Below are positions 53,574-63,109 of a DNA stretch of 64,000 nt, piece by piece. This stretch comes from Methylotuvimicrobium sp018830325 (GTDB taxonomy: Bacteria; Pseudomonadota; Gammaproteobacteria; Methylococcales; Methylomonadaceae): NCBI RefSeq assembly GCF_044788715.1, contig NZ_CP173170.1, forward strand, positions 124,001 to 188,000. The letters are read 5' to 3'. The position numbers were made by a program, and so were the translations under genes. Position 1 is the stretch's first letter. The number at the start of each line of letters is the position of its first letter. Under the pieces are notes generated by a model. That model made no database searches, was not told the DNA's origin, and saw nothing but the letters and a program-made list of their open reading frames with translations.

Positions 53574-54791
53574 ATGCTCGTTCCTAAGCGGATATTAATG
53601 GCGGTTTGCGGCGGAATCGCGGCCTATAAGTCTGCAGAACTCATCCGTCTCTTGAGAAAACAAGGGTGCGAAGTCAGAGTAGTGATGACCCGGTCGGCGG
53701 TGGCCTTTATTACGCCGTTGACTTTGCAAGCCCTATCCGGAAATCCTGTGCATATTGATTTGCTGGACTGTGATCAAGAGCACGCGATGGGACACATCAG
53801 CTTGGCGCGCTGGGCCGATTGCATCGTGATTGCTCCGGCGACCGCAAATATGATCGCTAAATTGAGTCATGGTTTGGCCGACGATTTAGTCTCTACGTTG
53901 GTGTTGGCCGCCGAGTGTCCTCTTCATTTGGCGCCGGCAATGAATCGTGCCATGTGGCATAAAGCCGTTACTCAGGAAAATATTGAGCGCTTAGTCAGCC
54001 AGGGAGCGCAAATCATCGGTCCGGAAGTCGGCAGTCAAGCTTGCGGCGAAACGGGTCTCGGACGTATGTCCGAGCCGGACGCGATCATGCAGTGTTTAAT
54101 GATAAATACTGCGCAAGGGGTTTTACAGAGTAAAAAGATTTTGATTACAGCCGGCCCTACACGGGAACCTCTCGACCCGGTTCGCTATATTACCAATCGC
54201 AGTTCCGGAAAAATGGCTTATGCGCTTGCCCAAGCAGCCTTGGCAATGGGGGCTGAAGTCACTCTGGTGAGTGGGCCGGTCGCATTATCAGTACCCGATG
54301 GTGCTTGCTTGATAAGGGTTGAAACCGCCGCGCAAATGCATGAAGCGGTCATGGCGTGTGTTCAATCAACCGATATTTTTATCGCGGCGGCGGCAGTCGC
54401 CGATTATAGTCCGGTTAGTGTTAATGAAAAGAAAATAAAAAAACAAAATGACGAGGTCGTCATTTTATTACGTAAAACTCGTGATATTTTAGCCGATGTT
54501 TCGAAGTTGACGCATAACAGGCCCTATACGGTTGGTTTTGCCGCCGAAACGCACGATTTGGAGCGATATGCTCAAGACAAGTTAATTCGAAAGAATTTGG
54601 ATATGGTTGCGGCCAACTGGGTTGGTAAAGATAAGGGCGGATTTGAAAGCGATCTGAATGCCCTGTCGGTCTATTGGCAGGGTGGCGGCGTAGATTTGGC
54701 CATGACCGATAAAAATCAACTCGCGCGGCAGTTAATGAGCTTAATCGCAGAGAAAATGAATGAAAAAAATACAATTAAAAATTCTGGATGA
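53574..54791 (+). CDS. coaBC: Bifunctional CoaBC (phosphopantothenoylcysteine decarboxylase/synthetase)
   Basis: A 405-residue fusion enzyme of coenzyme A synthesis. The N-terminal flavin decarboxylase CoaC part has ILMAVCGGIAAYKSAEL, the active His in DHIS-like GHISLARWAD and PAMNRAMW; the C-terminal CoaB part has ITAGPTREPLDPVRYITNRSSG (about 192-213) and FIAAAAVADY. I choose ATG 53574, where homology starts; a longer frame from 53538 would begin inside the repeat remnant. It overlaps dut by 32 bp. Confidence 0.95.
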   Translation: MLVPKRILMAVCGGIAAYKSAELIRLLRKQGCEVRVVMTRSAVAFITPLTLQALSGNPVHIDLLDCDQEHAMGHISLARWADCIVIAPATANMIAKLSHGLADDLVSTLVLAAECPLHLAPAMNRAMWHKAVTQENIERLVSQGAQIIGPEVGSQACGETGLGRMSEPDAIMQCLMINTAQGVLQSKKILITAGPTREPLDPVRYITNRSSGKMAYALAQAALAMGAEVTLVSGPVALSVPDGACLIRVETAAQMHEAVMACVQSTDIFIAAAAVADYSPVSVNEKKIKKQNDEVVILLRKTRDILADVSKLTHNRPYTVGFAAETHDLERYAQDKLIRKNLDMVAANWVGKDKGGFESDLNALSVYWQGGGVDLAMTDKNQLARQLMSLIAEKMNEKNTIKNSG

Positions 54792-55215
54792 ACGATTGGG
54801 TAAGGATATTCCTCTGCCTGAATACGCCACCACCGGTTCGGCCGGTTTGGATTTGAGGGCCTGTTTGAGCGAATCGGTCGAATTGAAGCCCGGTGACAGC
54901 ATCTTGATCCCCACGGGCATTGCGATTCATATTGCTGATAATACTATGGCGGCAGTCATCCTGCCTCGCTCGGGATTAGGACATAAACATGGAATCGTTT
55001 TGGGTAATCTCTTGGGATTGATCGATTCGGATTATCAGGGACAGATTTTCGTGTCCTGTTGGAATCGTGGGCAGACCGCATTTACCGTTAATGCCGGCGA
55101 AAGAATCGCACAAATGATTTTCGTGCCTGTCGTACAGGCCCAATTCGAGTTGGTCGACGCGTTTGATGAAAGTGCTCGAGGCGAAGGCGGTTTCGGACAT
55201 ACCGGGCGACATTAA
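54760..55215 (+). CDS. dut: Deoxyuridine 5'-triphosphate nucleotidohydrolase
   Basis: A 151-residue trimeric dUTPase that keeps uracil out of DNA. The five motifs are seen: GSAGLDLRA, PRSGLGHKHG, GNLLGLIDSDYQG, NAGERIAQMIF and RGEGGFGHTG. It starts inside the coaBC end, so the two are probably coupled. The order coaBC-dut-algC-argB is conserved in gammaproteobacteria. Confidence 0.97.
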   Translation: MKKIQLKILDERLGKDIPLPEYATTGSAGLDLRACLSESVELKPGDSILIPTGIAIHIADNTMAAVILPRSGLGHKHGIVLGNLLGLIDSDYQGQIFVSCWNRGQTAFTVNAGERIAQMIFVPVVQAQFELVDAFDESARGEGGFGHTGRH

Positions 55216-55233
55216 ATTGATAGGGGACGTTTG

Positions 55234-57774
55234 ATGGAGCGTATATTCTTACCGCTGTCGATTATTGCGGTATTTTTGGTGCTATTGACTGGAGCAGGCA
55301 TTTATTGGGCTAATAACTCCAGCATCAAGGAAGCTAAGCATGATTCAGCGATGGCCCTGGCCGCAGGCACTGCTTTAGGTATTTCAAAACAAATCGAGCA
55401 ATTGGCTGGCTCAATTGACAAAATGGCTCGAGATCTGACTGTAATAGAGGCAGTGGAAAACAGAGACAGGGACCGGATTAGATCGTTAGAAGCGCAATTG
55501 GAAAAATATTTGCCGGGAGCATTAAAGATCAGATTATTGCTGCCTGGCATAAACGATCTGGATACCGAGCATATTCCGCACATGGGCTTTGCCGATTTGG
55601 ACATGGTTAAGGAAACCTTTAGCGGGAAACCTCAGCCGTTGATTCAAGGGGAGGGCGCTAACCGGCATCTTGCGATAACAGCCAGAGTTGAAAAAGGCGG
55701 CCGTGTGGCAGGTGTTATATTGGCTAGTTTGAGTTATGACTTTATTAATAACAGCATTAAGCCGAGCTCTATCAGCAATCAATTGATTCAACTGAGGCAG
55801 GGTGACTTCGAGTTGGCAGCGGTTGGAAACCGAGCGCTTATCGGCGATGCTGCTAGCGTGCAAGTGCCTGTTGCTCACACGGCATGGCAAGTTCATGTTT
55901 GGTATCAGATAGAGGGGAGCTCTTCGGATATAGGGGTGATTGCGGCAATTATGTCAATAGCGGTGCTGTTGGTTTGTCTTGCGTTTTTTGTCGGTTATCG
56001 AAAAAGTGCCAATATTTTAAGCCACGACCAAAGTATTGTTTTAAAAGCCGTCAAAGATCTAATGACCGGAAATGCGTATGGTAATTATCCGGTCAATTTG
56101 AGTGAAATGAGTGTCATTATTTCCACGTTGGTTCAATTCAAACGAGTATTGGATCATCAAGGGGACGATGTCGTCGCGCTTAATGATGAAAGCGAAGCTG
56201 ATTTTGACGGATTTTTTGAAGAATCCGATTTTGCGATTGAAGAAATTGTTGAAAACGCCAAAGCAGACGAAGCCGAAACCAGTCCGGTCTCAATGCCGGA
56301 TGTCGATTGGGATATGCCGTTACCAGAAGCGAAACCAACTCAGGTTCCCGAGCAAACAAAATCATCTCCTTTATCAAACGAAACGGCACCGTTGCTCGGG
56401 GGGAGCGGTGAAGTATTTAGAGCCTATGATATACGAGGCGTGGTCGGCAAAACACTGACAACCGAACTGGCTTATGATATTGGTCGCGCATTTGGTACGG
56501 AAGTGAGAAAGGCGGATTGTAAAATTGTCGTGGTCGGACGTGATGGGCGCCATTCCAGCCCTGAATTGGCGGATGCCGTGATCAATGGCATTGTGTCGAC
56601 CGGACGGGATATACTCGATTTGGGCATGGTGCCGACACCTATCCTGTATTTCGTTACGCAACATACCGAAGGGCGGACCGGGTTGATGATTACCGGGAGT
56701 CATAACCCGGCAGAATACAACGGCATGAAAATGGTGATTAAAGGTGAAACCTTGGCTGGACAGCGTGTTGCGATGCTTAAAAACATCATCGATAAACAGC
56801 ACTATGCCGTTGAGGTGGGCGGGACAGTCGATCAGAACAGCATGTTTGTAAATGAATACATCGGTATTGTCGCCGAAGATGTACATTTGGTTAGGCCGAT
56901 GAAAATCGTATTGGATTGCGGAAACGGTGTGGCCGGTGATATTGCACCGATACTTTTTAAGACGCTGGGTTGCGAAGTCGTCGAATTGTTTTGCGATGTC
57001 GATGGTAGTTTTCCCAATCACCATCCGGACCCGAGCGTCCCGGAAAATTTGGAAGACTTAATTGCTGCGGTACAACATTATGAGGCGGACATCGGCATCG
57101 CTTTCGACGGTGATGGCGACCGTCTTGGGGTGGTCGATTCAAACGGCAAAATTATATGGCCGGACCGGCTGATGATGCTGTTTGCCAAGGATGTCTTGGC
57201 AAGAAAGCCCGGTGCGCAGATTGTTTACGATGTCAAATGCTCTAGGCATTTGGCCGAGCAGATCGCCAAATACGGCGGCCGCGCCTTAATGTGGAAAACC
57301 GGTCACTCTTATATGAAGGCAAAAGTTAAAGAAACCGGGGCTAAATTAGCTGGAGAGATGAGCGGGCATATCTTTTTTAATGATCGATGGTATGGGTTTG
57401 ATGACGCGTTGTATTCAGCGGCGCGTCTAATTGAGATTTTGTCATCGGATGCCAGAACTAGTGCCGAAATTTTTGCCGAGTTTCCGGAAAGCCTCAATAC
57501 ACCGGAATTGCTTGTCTCAATGAAAGAGGGCGAAAATTTTGATTTTATTGAAAAGTTATTTGCCAAAGCCGATTTCAAAGATGGAAAAATTACCAACATC
57601 GATGGATTACGGGTCGATTTTTCCGATGGTTGGGGGCTAGTTAGAGCCTCGAATACCACACCGTCATTAGTGGTCCGCTTCGAAGCCGATAGCGAGCAAG
57701 CGATGCGCCGAATTCAAGAAGAGTTCAGGACATTGATGACGAATATCGAGCCAAAGCTAGTTTTACCTTTTTAA
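55234..57774 (+). CDS. algC: Phosphomannomutase/phosphoglucomutase with N-terminal membrane domain
   Basis: An 846-residue protein. The N-terminal part (1-258) has two membrane helices (about 8-25 and 234-255) enclosing a periplasmic sensor-like domain. An acidic, Pro-rich linker (about 310-390) follows. The catalytic PMM/PGM domain (about 393-846) begins FRAYDIRGVVG, has the phospho-Ser loop TGSHNP (Ser489), the metal loop DGDGDRLG and the sugar loop GEMSGHIFF. It interconverts 1- and 6-phosphates of mannose and glucose for exopolysaccharide and LPS. The long form also occurs in pseudomonads. ATG 55234 follows AGGGGA by 6 bases. Confidence 0.93.
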   Translation: MERIFLPLSIIAVFLVLLTGAGIYWANNSSIKEAKHDSAMALAAGTALGISKQIEQLAGSIDKMARDLTVIEAVENRDRDRIRSLEAQLEKYLPGALKIRLLLPGINDLDTEHIPHMGFADLDMVKETFSGKPQPLIQGEGANRHLAITARVEKGGRVAGVILASLSYDFINNSIKPSSISNQLIQLRQGDFELAAVGNRALIGDAASVQVPVAHTAWQVHVWYQIEGSSSDIGVIAAIMSIAVLLVCLAFFVGYRKSANILSHDQSIVLKAVKDLMTGNAYGNYPVNLSEMSVIISTLVQFKRVLDHQGDDVVALNDESEADFDGFFEESDFAIEEIVENAKADEAETSPVSMPDVDWDMPLPEAKPTQVPEQTKSSPLSNETAPLLGGSGEVFRAYDIRGVVGKTLTTELAYDIGRAFGTEVRKADCKIVVVGRDGRHSSPELADAVINGIVSTGRDILDLGMVPTPILYFVTQHTEGRTGLMITGSHNPAEYNGMKMVIKGETLAGQRVAMLKNIIDKQHYAVEVGGTVDQNSMFVNEYIGIVAEDVHLVRPMKIVLDCGNGVAGDIAPILFKTLGCEVVELFCDVDGSFPNHHPDPSVPENLEDLIAAVQHYEADIGIAFDGDGDRLGVVDSNGKIIWPDRLMMLFAKDVLARKPGAQIVYDVKCSRHLAEQIAKYGGRALMWKTGHSYMKAKVKETGAKLAGEMSGHIFFNDRWYGFDDALYSAARLIEILSSDARTSAEIFAEFPESLNTPELLVSMKEGENFDFIEKLFAKADFKDGKITNIDGLRVDFSDGWGLVRASNTTPSLVVRFEADSEQAMRRIQEEFRTLMTNIEPKLVLPF

Positions 57775-57792
57775 TCTACGGATAAAGAATAT

Positions 57793-58689
57793 ATGAAAAA
57801 TAAAGCCGCGCATCAGATTGCGCATGTACTGATCGAAGCCTTACCCTATATTCGCCGTTTTAAAGATAAAACGGTCGTCGTCAAATACGGCGGCAATGCG
57901 ATGATCGATGAATCGCTAAAAAACAGTTTTGCTCAAGATATCGTCATGATGAAGCTGGTCGGCTTAAACCCCATCGTCGTGCATGGCGGCGGCCCTCAAA
58001 TAGGGGACCTACTGAAGCGACTCGGAAAAACCACGGAGTTTATTGACGGCATGCGCGTGACCGACAGCGAAACGATGGATGTTGTTGAAATGGTATTGGG
58101 CGGTTTGGTGAACAAAGAGATCGTTAATCTGATAAACCGGCATGGCGGCAAAGCGGTTGGCTTGACCGGTAAGGACGGCGACTTTATTCGCGCCAATAAA
58201 ATCAAAATGAAAAAAAATGCGATCGAAGTGCAAGAGCCTGAAATTATAGATTTAGGTCATGTCGGAGAGGTCAGTAGTATCGATCCGGCAGTACTGTCGA
58301 TGTTGAATCACAGTGATTTTATTCCAGTGATTGCTCCGATCGGCGTCGGCGACGATGGGCATTCCTATAATATCAATGCCGATTTGGTCGCCGGTAAGGT
58401 TGCAGAAGTCTTGAAAGCCGAAAAATTGATTTTGTTGACCAATACCGCAGGCATTCTCGATAAACAACAAAATTTGTTGACCGGCCTTTCGTTAAAGGAT
58501 GTTGACGACTTGATTGCGGACGGTACGATTTTCGGCGGTATGATACCGAAAACCCGCTGTGCAACCGATGCGCTGAAAGGGGGGGTGTCGAGCGTTCATA
58601 TCATCGACGGGCGCGTCGAGCATGCAGTATTGTTGGAGTTGTTTACCGACCAAGGCGTAGGTACCTTATTATTCAGCCGACCGAGATAA
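57793..58689 (+). CDS. argB: Acetylglutamate kinase
   Basis: A 298-residue amino-acid kinase, second step of arginine synthesis. It has VVKYGGNAM, VVHGGGPQIGDLL and TGKDGDFIRA, and the C-terminal GGVSSVHIIDGRVEHAVLLELFTDQGVGT typical of arginine-sensitive forms with an N-terminal helix. It is 18 bp after algC. Its last 21 bp overlap the convergent DUF4124 gene. Confidence 0.96.
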   Translation: MKNKAAHQIAHVLIEALPYIRRFKDKTVVVKYGGNAMIDESLKNSFAQDIVMMKLVGLNPIVVHGGGPQIGDLLKRLGKTTEFIDGMRVTDSETMDVVEMVLGGLVNKEIVNLINRHGGKAVGLTGKDGDFIRANKIKMKKNAIEVQEPEIIDLGHVGEVSSIDPAVLSMLNHSDFIPVIAPIGVGDDGHSYNINADLVAGKVAEVLKAEKLILLTNTAGILDKQQNLLTGLSLKDVDDLIADGTIFGGMIPKTRCATDALKGGVSSVHIIDGRVEHAVLLELFTDQGVGTLLFSRPR

Positions 58690-59676
58690 GGCGTCGTTAA
58701 TATAAGGCCTAAACGCGGACCGGATATCGCTGACCCGTTGACTCGCGCATAATTCGCGGCCTAGTGAAGAGTCCCTACAGCGAATATCGAGAAAAAGTTG
58801 ATAGTCGACATCGCTAATCGCGATTTTCGATAACGATAAGCTCAAATCGGAATCTTTAGACGGCGAGCGGGTCATGATCAGCTTGTCGGTGTCGATATCC
58901 GGGCCGGTCGTTGAATGAAAAGTGACGAAAGCTCGAGCAATTTCCCACGCCTGGTTACATTGATGATCGTTCTCGCAATAAAACAGGCCTAGTTCGTTGG
59001 CTTCCTTAATACTGGGAATCTTATGTTGTTTCGGTTGCGTATCGGTTCTTGATTGAGTCAAAAATAAATAGCGCTCGACGTCGGCATCGTCTTCTTTTTT
59101 TACTTGGTTCAGCGTTTCTATTTGTCGACTGATCGCTATTTCGGTTTGTTGAATTTGCTCTTGCGTCGAGCGGATATCTTTCAATAACGACTCGGGGACG
59201 CGTTGAGCGTTTCTTTCGAATGCGGCAGCCTTTCTTTGCTGCCCGGACAGCTGGCTCTTGAGCCGGTTTAAGTTGCCTTCCGTTGCTTTGATTTGGGCTT
59301 CCATGGTACGAGTCTTATTTTTGATCGACAACAATAAATCGTCTATGTTGCGGAAAGTGCTAAGTAAGACCTTATCGTAGTTTTGTTGTTTTTGAATAAT
59401 TTTTTCCTGTGCCTCACGAAGTTCGTTAAGTCTTTGCTCCAATTCCAGTTCTTCTTTAGTTTTGGCTTTTTCAATGACATCGATTACTCGGCCGCGTTGG
59501 TTTAAGGCTTCGCGGCGGTGTTTGGCATGTTCCGGAGGGACTTGGTCGGAAAAATAAGTATTGCCTTGGTCGTCAACCCAGCGATACATTTTTTTTGCAT
59601 GGATCTCGGGTGCATGACAAAGAAGCAGCGTAACTGCGGCAATGCTAAGGTATTTTCGTAGTAAGGCAATCGGCAT
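58669..59676 (-). CDS. DUF4124 domain exported coiled-coil protein
   Basis: A 335-residue protein with a signal peptide (1-27, ending IHA), a DUF4124 module (MYRWVDDQGNTYFSDQVPPEHA, about 30-51) and a long coiled coil (about 65-200, e.g. ELEQRLNELREAQEKI). The C-terminal globular part contains three Cys (EN-DHQCN, DIRCRDS, RELCASQ). DUF4124 is common on envelope proteins; the function is unknown. It overlaps the 3' end of argB tail to tail. Confidence 0.8.
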   Translation of the reverse strand: MPIALLRKYLSIAAVTLLLCHAPEIHAKKMYRWVDDQGNTYFSDQVPPEHAKHRREALNQRGRVIDVIEKAKTKEELELEQRLNELREAQEKIIQKQQNYDKVLLSTFRNIDDLLLSIKNKTRTMEAQIKATEGNLNRLKSQLSGQQRKAAAFERNAQRVPESLLKDIRSTQEQIQQTEIAISRQIETLNQVKKEDDADVERYLFLTQSRTDTQPKQHKIPSIKEANELGLFYCENDHQCNQAWEIARAFVTFHSTTGPDIDTDKLIMTRSPSKDSDLSLSLSKIAISDVDYQLFLDIRCRDSSLGRELCASQRVSDIRSAFRPYINDALSRSAE

Positions 59677-59915
59677 AGGCGGCTACAGCAACAGCTGATC
59701 AAAAAGAAAATAAGACGATGTTTATAATAATATGCCTGGATGGCATGGTTTTGTTCTATGCAAGGCGCAAAAAGTGCATTAAGAGAAGCTACGTAAGCAT
59801 TTTGAGCGCGGTTGATAGGCAAAAAGATTAGACATACATTATTATATTTTTTCACCGGAAATCGACTAAGTATATAACGTAAGCGAATTGGATGCAGCGA
59901 TGAGTCGATGTTAAC
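59677..59915. other. Intergenic stretch before RepD copy 2
   Basis: About 240 bp upstream of the DUF4124 gene with no convincing ORF or repeat; it should hold the promoter of that gene, which I cannot place. Confidence 0.4.
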
Positions 59916-60204
59916 AGCAATTCCCAGTTTGAGAAATTTCTCCGTGTTCAGGGTGCGGGGTATGCCTGTCGAGGAACGCCGTAAACCCATCCATGGGGGC
60001 TTGGCGGCGGCTAAGCGCCAAGGATGGCGTGTATTAGGGCACCAACAGTAGGCGCTTTGGCGATGCAGGGCAGAAAAATGCTCCTGCATTTTCTGCATTC
60101 GTTACATCCTTGTAACTCAGCAATTGCCGAGGAGCAAAAATCTTCCCCTGCCGCCGACATCCTCGCCAAACACACCCTTTTTTATTCTCAAATTGGGAAT
60201 TGCT
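59916..60204. repeat. RepD copy 2, long form
   Basis: AGCAATTCCCAGTTTGAGAA opens and TTCTCAAATTGGGAATTGCT closes it, a good inverted repeat. The interior resembles copy 1 (CGCCGTAAACCCATCCATGG, CTTGGCGGCGGC) but has an extra 130 bp with a GCAGGGCAGAAAAATGCTCC/GCAATTGCCGAGGAGC insert. It ends 6 bp beyond the yggU stop. Confidence 0.8.
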
Positions 60205-60210
60205 GCGTTG

Positions 60211-60537
60211 TTAACGATTCTTGGCGTCTCTTTCGGAAGGCTTTCCAATGAGTTCTAACGATTTCGACAGTGCCGGAAATTTTTTCGGTGCGGTTATCGA
60301 AATTCGCTTATCGCGCCCGGTTTCGCCGGATAACAGTTTGCATGCCGATTTATTAACTCCGAACTCTTTGGCGAGAAACCTGATTAAGTAGGCATTGGCT
60401 TTGCCGTCAACCGGCGGCGCCTTGATTCTCAGCTTCAGGCGCTCGCCATGTAGTCCCGACCATTCGTCCCGGCTGGATTTAGGCTGAATATGCAAGCTTA
60501 GGATTAACTGGTCATGTTGCCAACAAAACCAGCTCAA
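60211..60537 (-). CDS. yggU: DUF167/YggU family protein
   Basis: A 108-residue protein with the YggU fold: LSLHIQPKSSRDEWSGLHGERLKLRIKAPPVDGKANAYLI at the N-terminal half and LLSGETGRDKRI after it. The family has no known activity. It overlaps yggT by 4 bp and ends the proC-yggT-yggU operon. Confidence 0.9.
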   Translation of the reverse strand: MSWFCWQHDQLILSLHIQPKSSRDEWSGLHGERLKLRIKAPPVDGKANAYLIRFLAKEFGVNKSACKLLSGETGRDKRISITAPKKFPALSKSLELIGKPSERDAKNR

Positions 60538-61112
60538 CCAATCAGGCCGGCTAATTGATGCAAAGGCGGCAAAATGACCATTTTAGCCAACTGCAATAAC
60601 ACCAGCGCAGCCAGCGGCGATAAATCGACACCGCCGATATCGGGGATGAATTTACGGCAAGTATCGAGCAGCGGCTCGGTCAAACTATGTAATATCGACG
60701 AGGCAGCATCGAAAGCGCCGGGATTGACCCAACTTAGAATCGCCCGGGCAAATATCGCAAAAATGAAGATATTGAACAGCAACGAAACCAGTTGCGTAAA
60801 CGATAAAACAATCAATGCGCCAACGCTGATCATGATACCTTTCAAAATCAAGATCGAAAAATCGGCCAGCATCTGCAAAGCCATAACCAAAACCAGCGAC
60901 GACGTATCGATTTGACCTATCGGCGGAATGAAGCGGCGCATGAGTCGAAGCGGCGGATGCGTAATTTTGATCAAAAACTGCGAGATTGGATTATAGTATT
61001 CGGCATCACACCACTGCAGCAGGAAGCGCAGCATGACGGCAAGGATATATAACGAAAATACCGTATCGATCAAAAAAATGACCGGATTGGACATATAGTT
61101 CGAATCCATCAT
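60534..61112 (-). CDS. yggT: YggT family membrane protein
   Basis: A 192-residue inner-membrane protein with four helices in two repeats, each ending in a conserved helix-turn: NPISQFLIKITHPPLRLMRRFIPPIG and ASSILHSLTEPLLDTCRKFIPDIGGVD. It is related to plastid CCB3 and cell-division-linked YlmG proteins; its role here is unknown. ATGA overlap with proC. Confidence 0.93.
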   Translation of the reverse strand: MMDSNYMSNPVIFLIDTVFSLYILAVMLRFLLQWCDAEYYNPISQFLIKITHPPLRLMRRFIPPIGQIDTSSLVLVMALQMLADFSILILKGIMISVGALIVLSFTQLVSLLFNIFIFAIFARAILSWVNPGAFDAASSILHSLTEPLLDTCRKFIPDIGGVDLSPLAALVLLQLAKMVILPPLHQLAGLIG

Positions 61113-61936
61113 TGTTCTCCCAATTGTTTGGACATCTCGATCGAGCGGTCATGCGCGGCTTGAATGGCCTTGGCGACCAACTCTCGGAAGCCTCCTTGTT
61201 CGAAAGCTTTGATTGCTTGTTCGGTGGTGCCGCCCGGCGAAGAGACCCGTTTGCGCAATTGTTCGGGGGACTCGTTTGATTCGAGCGCGATTTTTGCGGC
61301 GCCGAGCGCGGTTTGTTGAATCAGCAAGCGGGCCGTATGTTCCGGCATGCCCATTGACAATGCAGCTTGTTCCATCGCTTCCATCAGTAAAAAGTAATAG
61401 GCCGGGCCGCTGCCGGATACCGCTGTAACCGCATCGAGTTCCGATTCTTTATCGACCCACAACGCAACGCCGACAGAGCGTAGAATATTTTCAGCCAAGT
61501 CGCGCTGTTCGTCGTCGACATTCGCATTGGCGTGTAAACCGGTTGCGCCGGTCAACACCAAGGACGGGGTATTTGGCATGCAGCGCACGACAGCGACTTC
61601 GGCGCCCAGCCAGCGGCTCAGGCTCTCTTGAGTGATGCCGGCGGCGATCGAAACGACCAACGGGCGCTTTTTCCGTATGATAGCCGCGCAATTCTCCGCG
61701 ACTTCACGTAGTACCTGTGGCTTGATTGCCAGCACGACGACGTCGACTTCTTCGATGACGGCTTCATTGGCAACGGAAATATTAATATTTAAATTGTTTG
61801 CTAGGGTTTTAAGGACGTCTTGATTGACATCCGAGACCCATATTTGAGAAGGCGAGTGACCGCTGGCAATCAAGCCCGTGATAAGACTGGAGGCCATATT
61901 GCCGCCCCCGATAAATCCGATTTTTTTCGTTTTCAT
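61109..61936 (-). CDS. proC: Pyrroline-5-carboxylate reductase
   Basis: A 275-residue NAD(P)H-dependent reductase, last step of proline synthesis. It has the nucleotide fold IGFIGGGNMASSLI at the start and the P5CR signature AVSGSGPAYYFLLMEAM (about 164-180), then SPGGTTEQAIKAFE. First gene of proC-yggT-yggU. Confidence 0.96.
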   Translation of the reverse strand: MKTKKIGFIGGGNMASSLITGLIASGHSPSQIWVSDVNQDVLKTLANNLNINISVANEAVIEEVDVVVLAIKPQVLREVAENCAAIIRKKRPLVVSIAAGITQESLSRWLGAEVAVVRCMPNTPSLVLTGATGLHANANVDDEQRDLAENILRSVGVALWVDKESELDAVTAVSGSGPAYYFLLMEAMEQAALSMGMPEHTARLLIQQTALGAAKIALESNESPEQLRKRVSSPGGTTEQAIKAFEQGGFRELVAKAIQAAHDRSIEMSKQLGEQ

Positions 61937-62116
61937 AATGTTGAGATAGGGTTTAAAAGGTTACGTTATTTTAACCTGATATGGGGATTGTGTCAGAAAT
62001 CGCAAGGTCTTGGTAGCGCTTGTTCATATCTTACGGAGCTCAGTTCTTTCATAGATTTAAAGTGGGCATGTATCGAAGCGCTGACATGATTTTATGGTTT
62101 ACGTTAAACTGCCGAA

Positions 62117-63109
62117 ATGATACAAACCATTTATATCGAAGAAGCGATTCGTAAACACCCGCGAGTCGAACAAATATGCGCACGGTTTCCAAAAGCGCAA
62201 ATAATCGGCTGCGCTCGATTCGGCGAAGTATTCAACCCGAAGGCGCAAAACTTCCGTTTGCAAAAACAGCAACCGGCACTGATTCTAGCTGAAAAGTATC
62301 AACGGTTTGTATTGGAAGCTCCTGCCGGCTACGGCATAGGTGTCGGAAAAAATTATTATTTTTCGCACATGCTCAACTGCCTGTACGATTGCCGCTATTG
62401 TTTTTTACAGGGCATGTATCAGTCGGCTCACTATATTTTGTTTGTCAATTACGAGGATTTCCAGAGTGAAATTAAGCAAATTTGCGACGAAAATTCGGAT
62501 GAACCACTCTATTTTTTTTCGGGTTACGATTGCGACAGCCTGGCGTTGGAACCGGTCACCGGTTTTGTCGAAGAGTTTCTACCGGTCTTTGCCGGACTGG
62601 ACAATGCCTGGTTAGAGTTGAGAACAAAAAGTACACAGGTTAGGAGTCTATTAGACCGAGAACCTTTAGCGCGTTGTATCGTCGCCTTCAGTTTATCGCC
62701 GGAAGCGATTGCGGCCAAGGTTGAGGCAGGCGCTCCGTCCGTGGCAAAACGGGTCGATGCGATGGACAAACTACAAGCAAAAGGTTGGCCGTTGGGCTTA
62801 CGTTTCGATCCGTTGATCTATAACGACGATTTCCGGCGACATTACCGGCAATTGTTCGAACAGGTTTTCAAGCGCATCGATCCGGAGAGCTTGCATTCGG
62901 TTAGCTTGGGCGTCTTTCGATTGCCGGAGAGCAATTACAAAAAAATGCATAAACTGTATCCGGAAGAAAAACTTTTTGCGGGACCCTTGGTTAATCAGCA
63001 GGGCATGGTGTCTTATCGTCAGGATTTAGAACAGGAAATGATGGACTTTTGTAGCGAGCAGTTATTGAACTACATATCCGAGGATAAATTTTTTCCATGC
63101 CGTTTGTAA
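62117..63109 (+). CDS. Spore photoproduct lyase-like radical SAM protein
   Basis: A 330-residue radical SAM protein with the cluster motif Cys88-x3-Cys92-x2-Cys95 (CLYDCRYC) next to YFSHMLN. Overall it resembles SplB: AGYGIGVGKNYYFSH before the motif and FFSGYDCDSLALEP after it. Cys139 lies 44 residues after the last cluster Cys, matching the spacing of the hydrogen-donor Cys141 in the Bacillus enzyme. The Bacillus enzyme reverses spore-specific thymine dimers; this organism is not a spore former, so the substrate is open. Its last 13 bp overlap the SDR gene. Confidence 0.8.
   Translation: MIQTIYIEEAIRKHPRVEQICARFPKAQIIGCARFGEVFNPKAQNFRLQKQQPALILAEKYQRFVLEAPAGYGIGVGKNYYFSHMLNCLYDCRYCFLQGMYQSAHYILFVNYEDFQSEIKQICDENSDEPLYFFSGYDCDSLALEPVTGFVEEFLPVFAGLDNAWLELRTKSTQVRSLLDREPLARCIVAFSLSPEAIAAKVEAGAPSVAKRVDAMDKLQAKGWPLGLRFDPLIYNDDFRRHYRQLFEQVFKRIDPESLHSVSLGVFRLPESNYKKMHKLYPEEKLFAGPLVNQQGMVSYRQDLEQEMMDFCSEQLLNYISEDKFFPCRL

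Noticed and set aside
55234..57774. algC N-terminal extension as a novel fusion
   Set aside because: A membrane-sensor N-terminal half before the mutase is also found in long AlgC forms of pseudomonads, so it is not new.
59502..60098. 198-codon minus-strand frame overlapping the DUF4124 gene and RepD
   Set aside because: It is made of repeat sequence upstream and a shifted frame of the DUF4124 gene, with no signal of its own.
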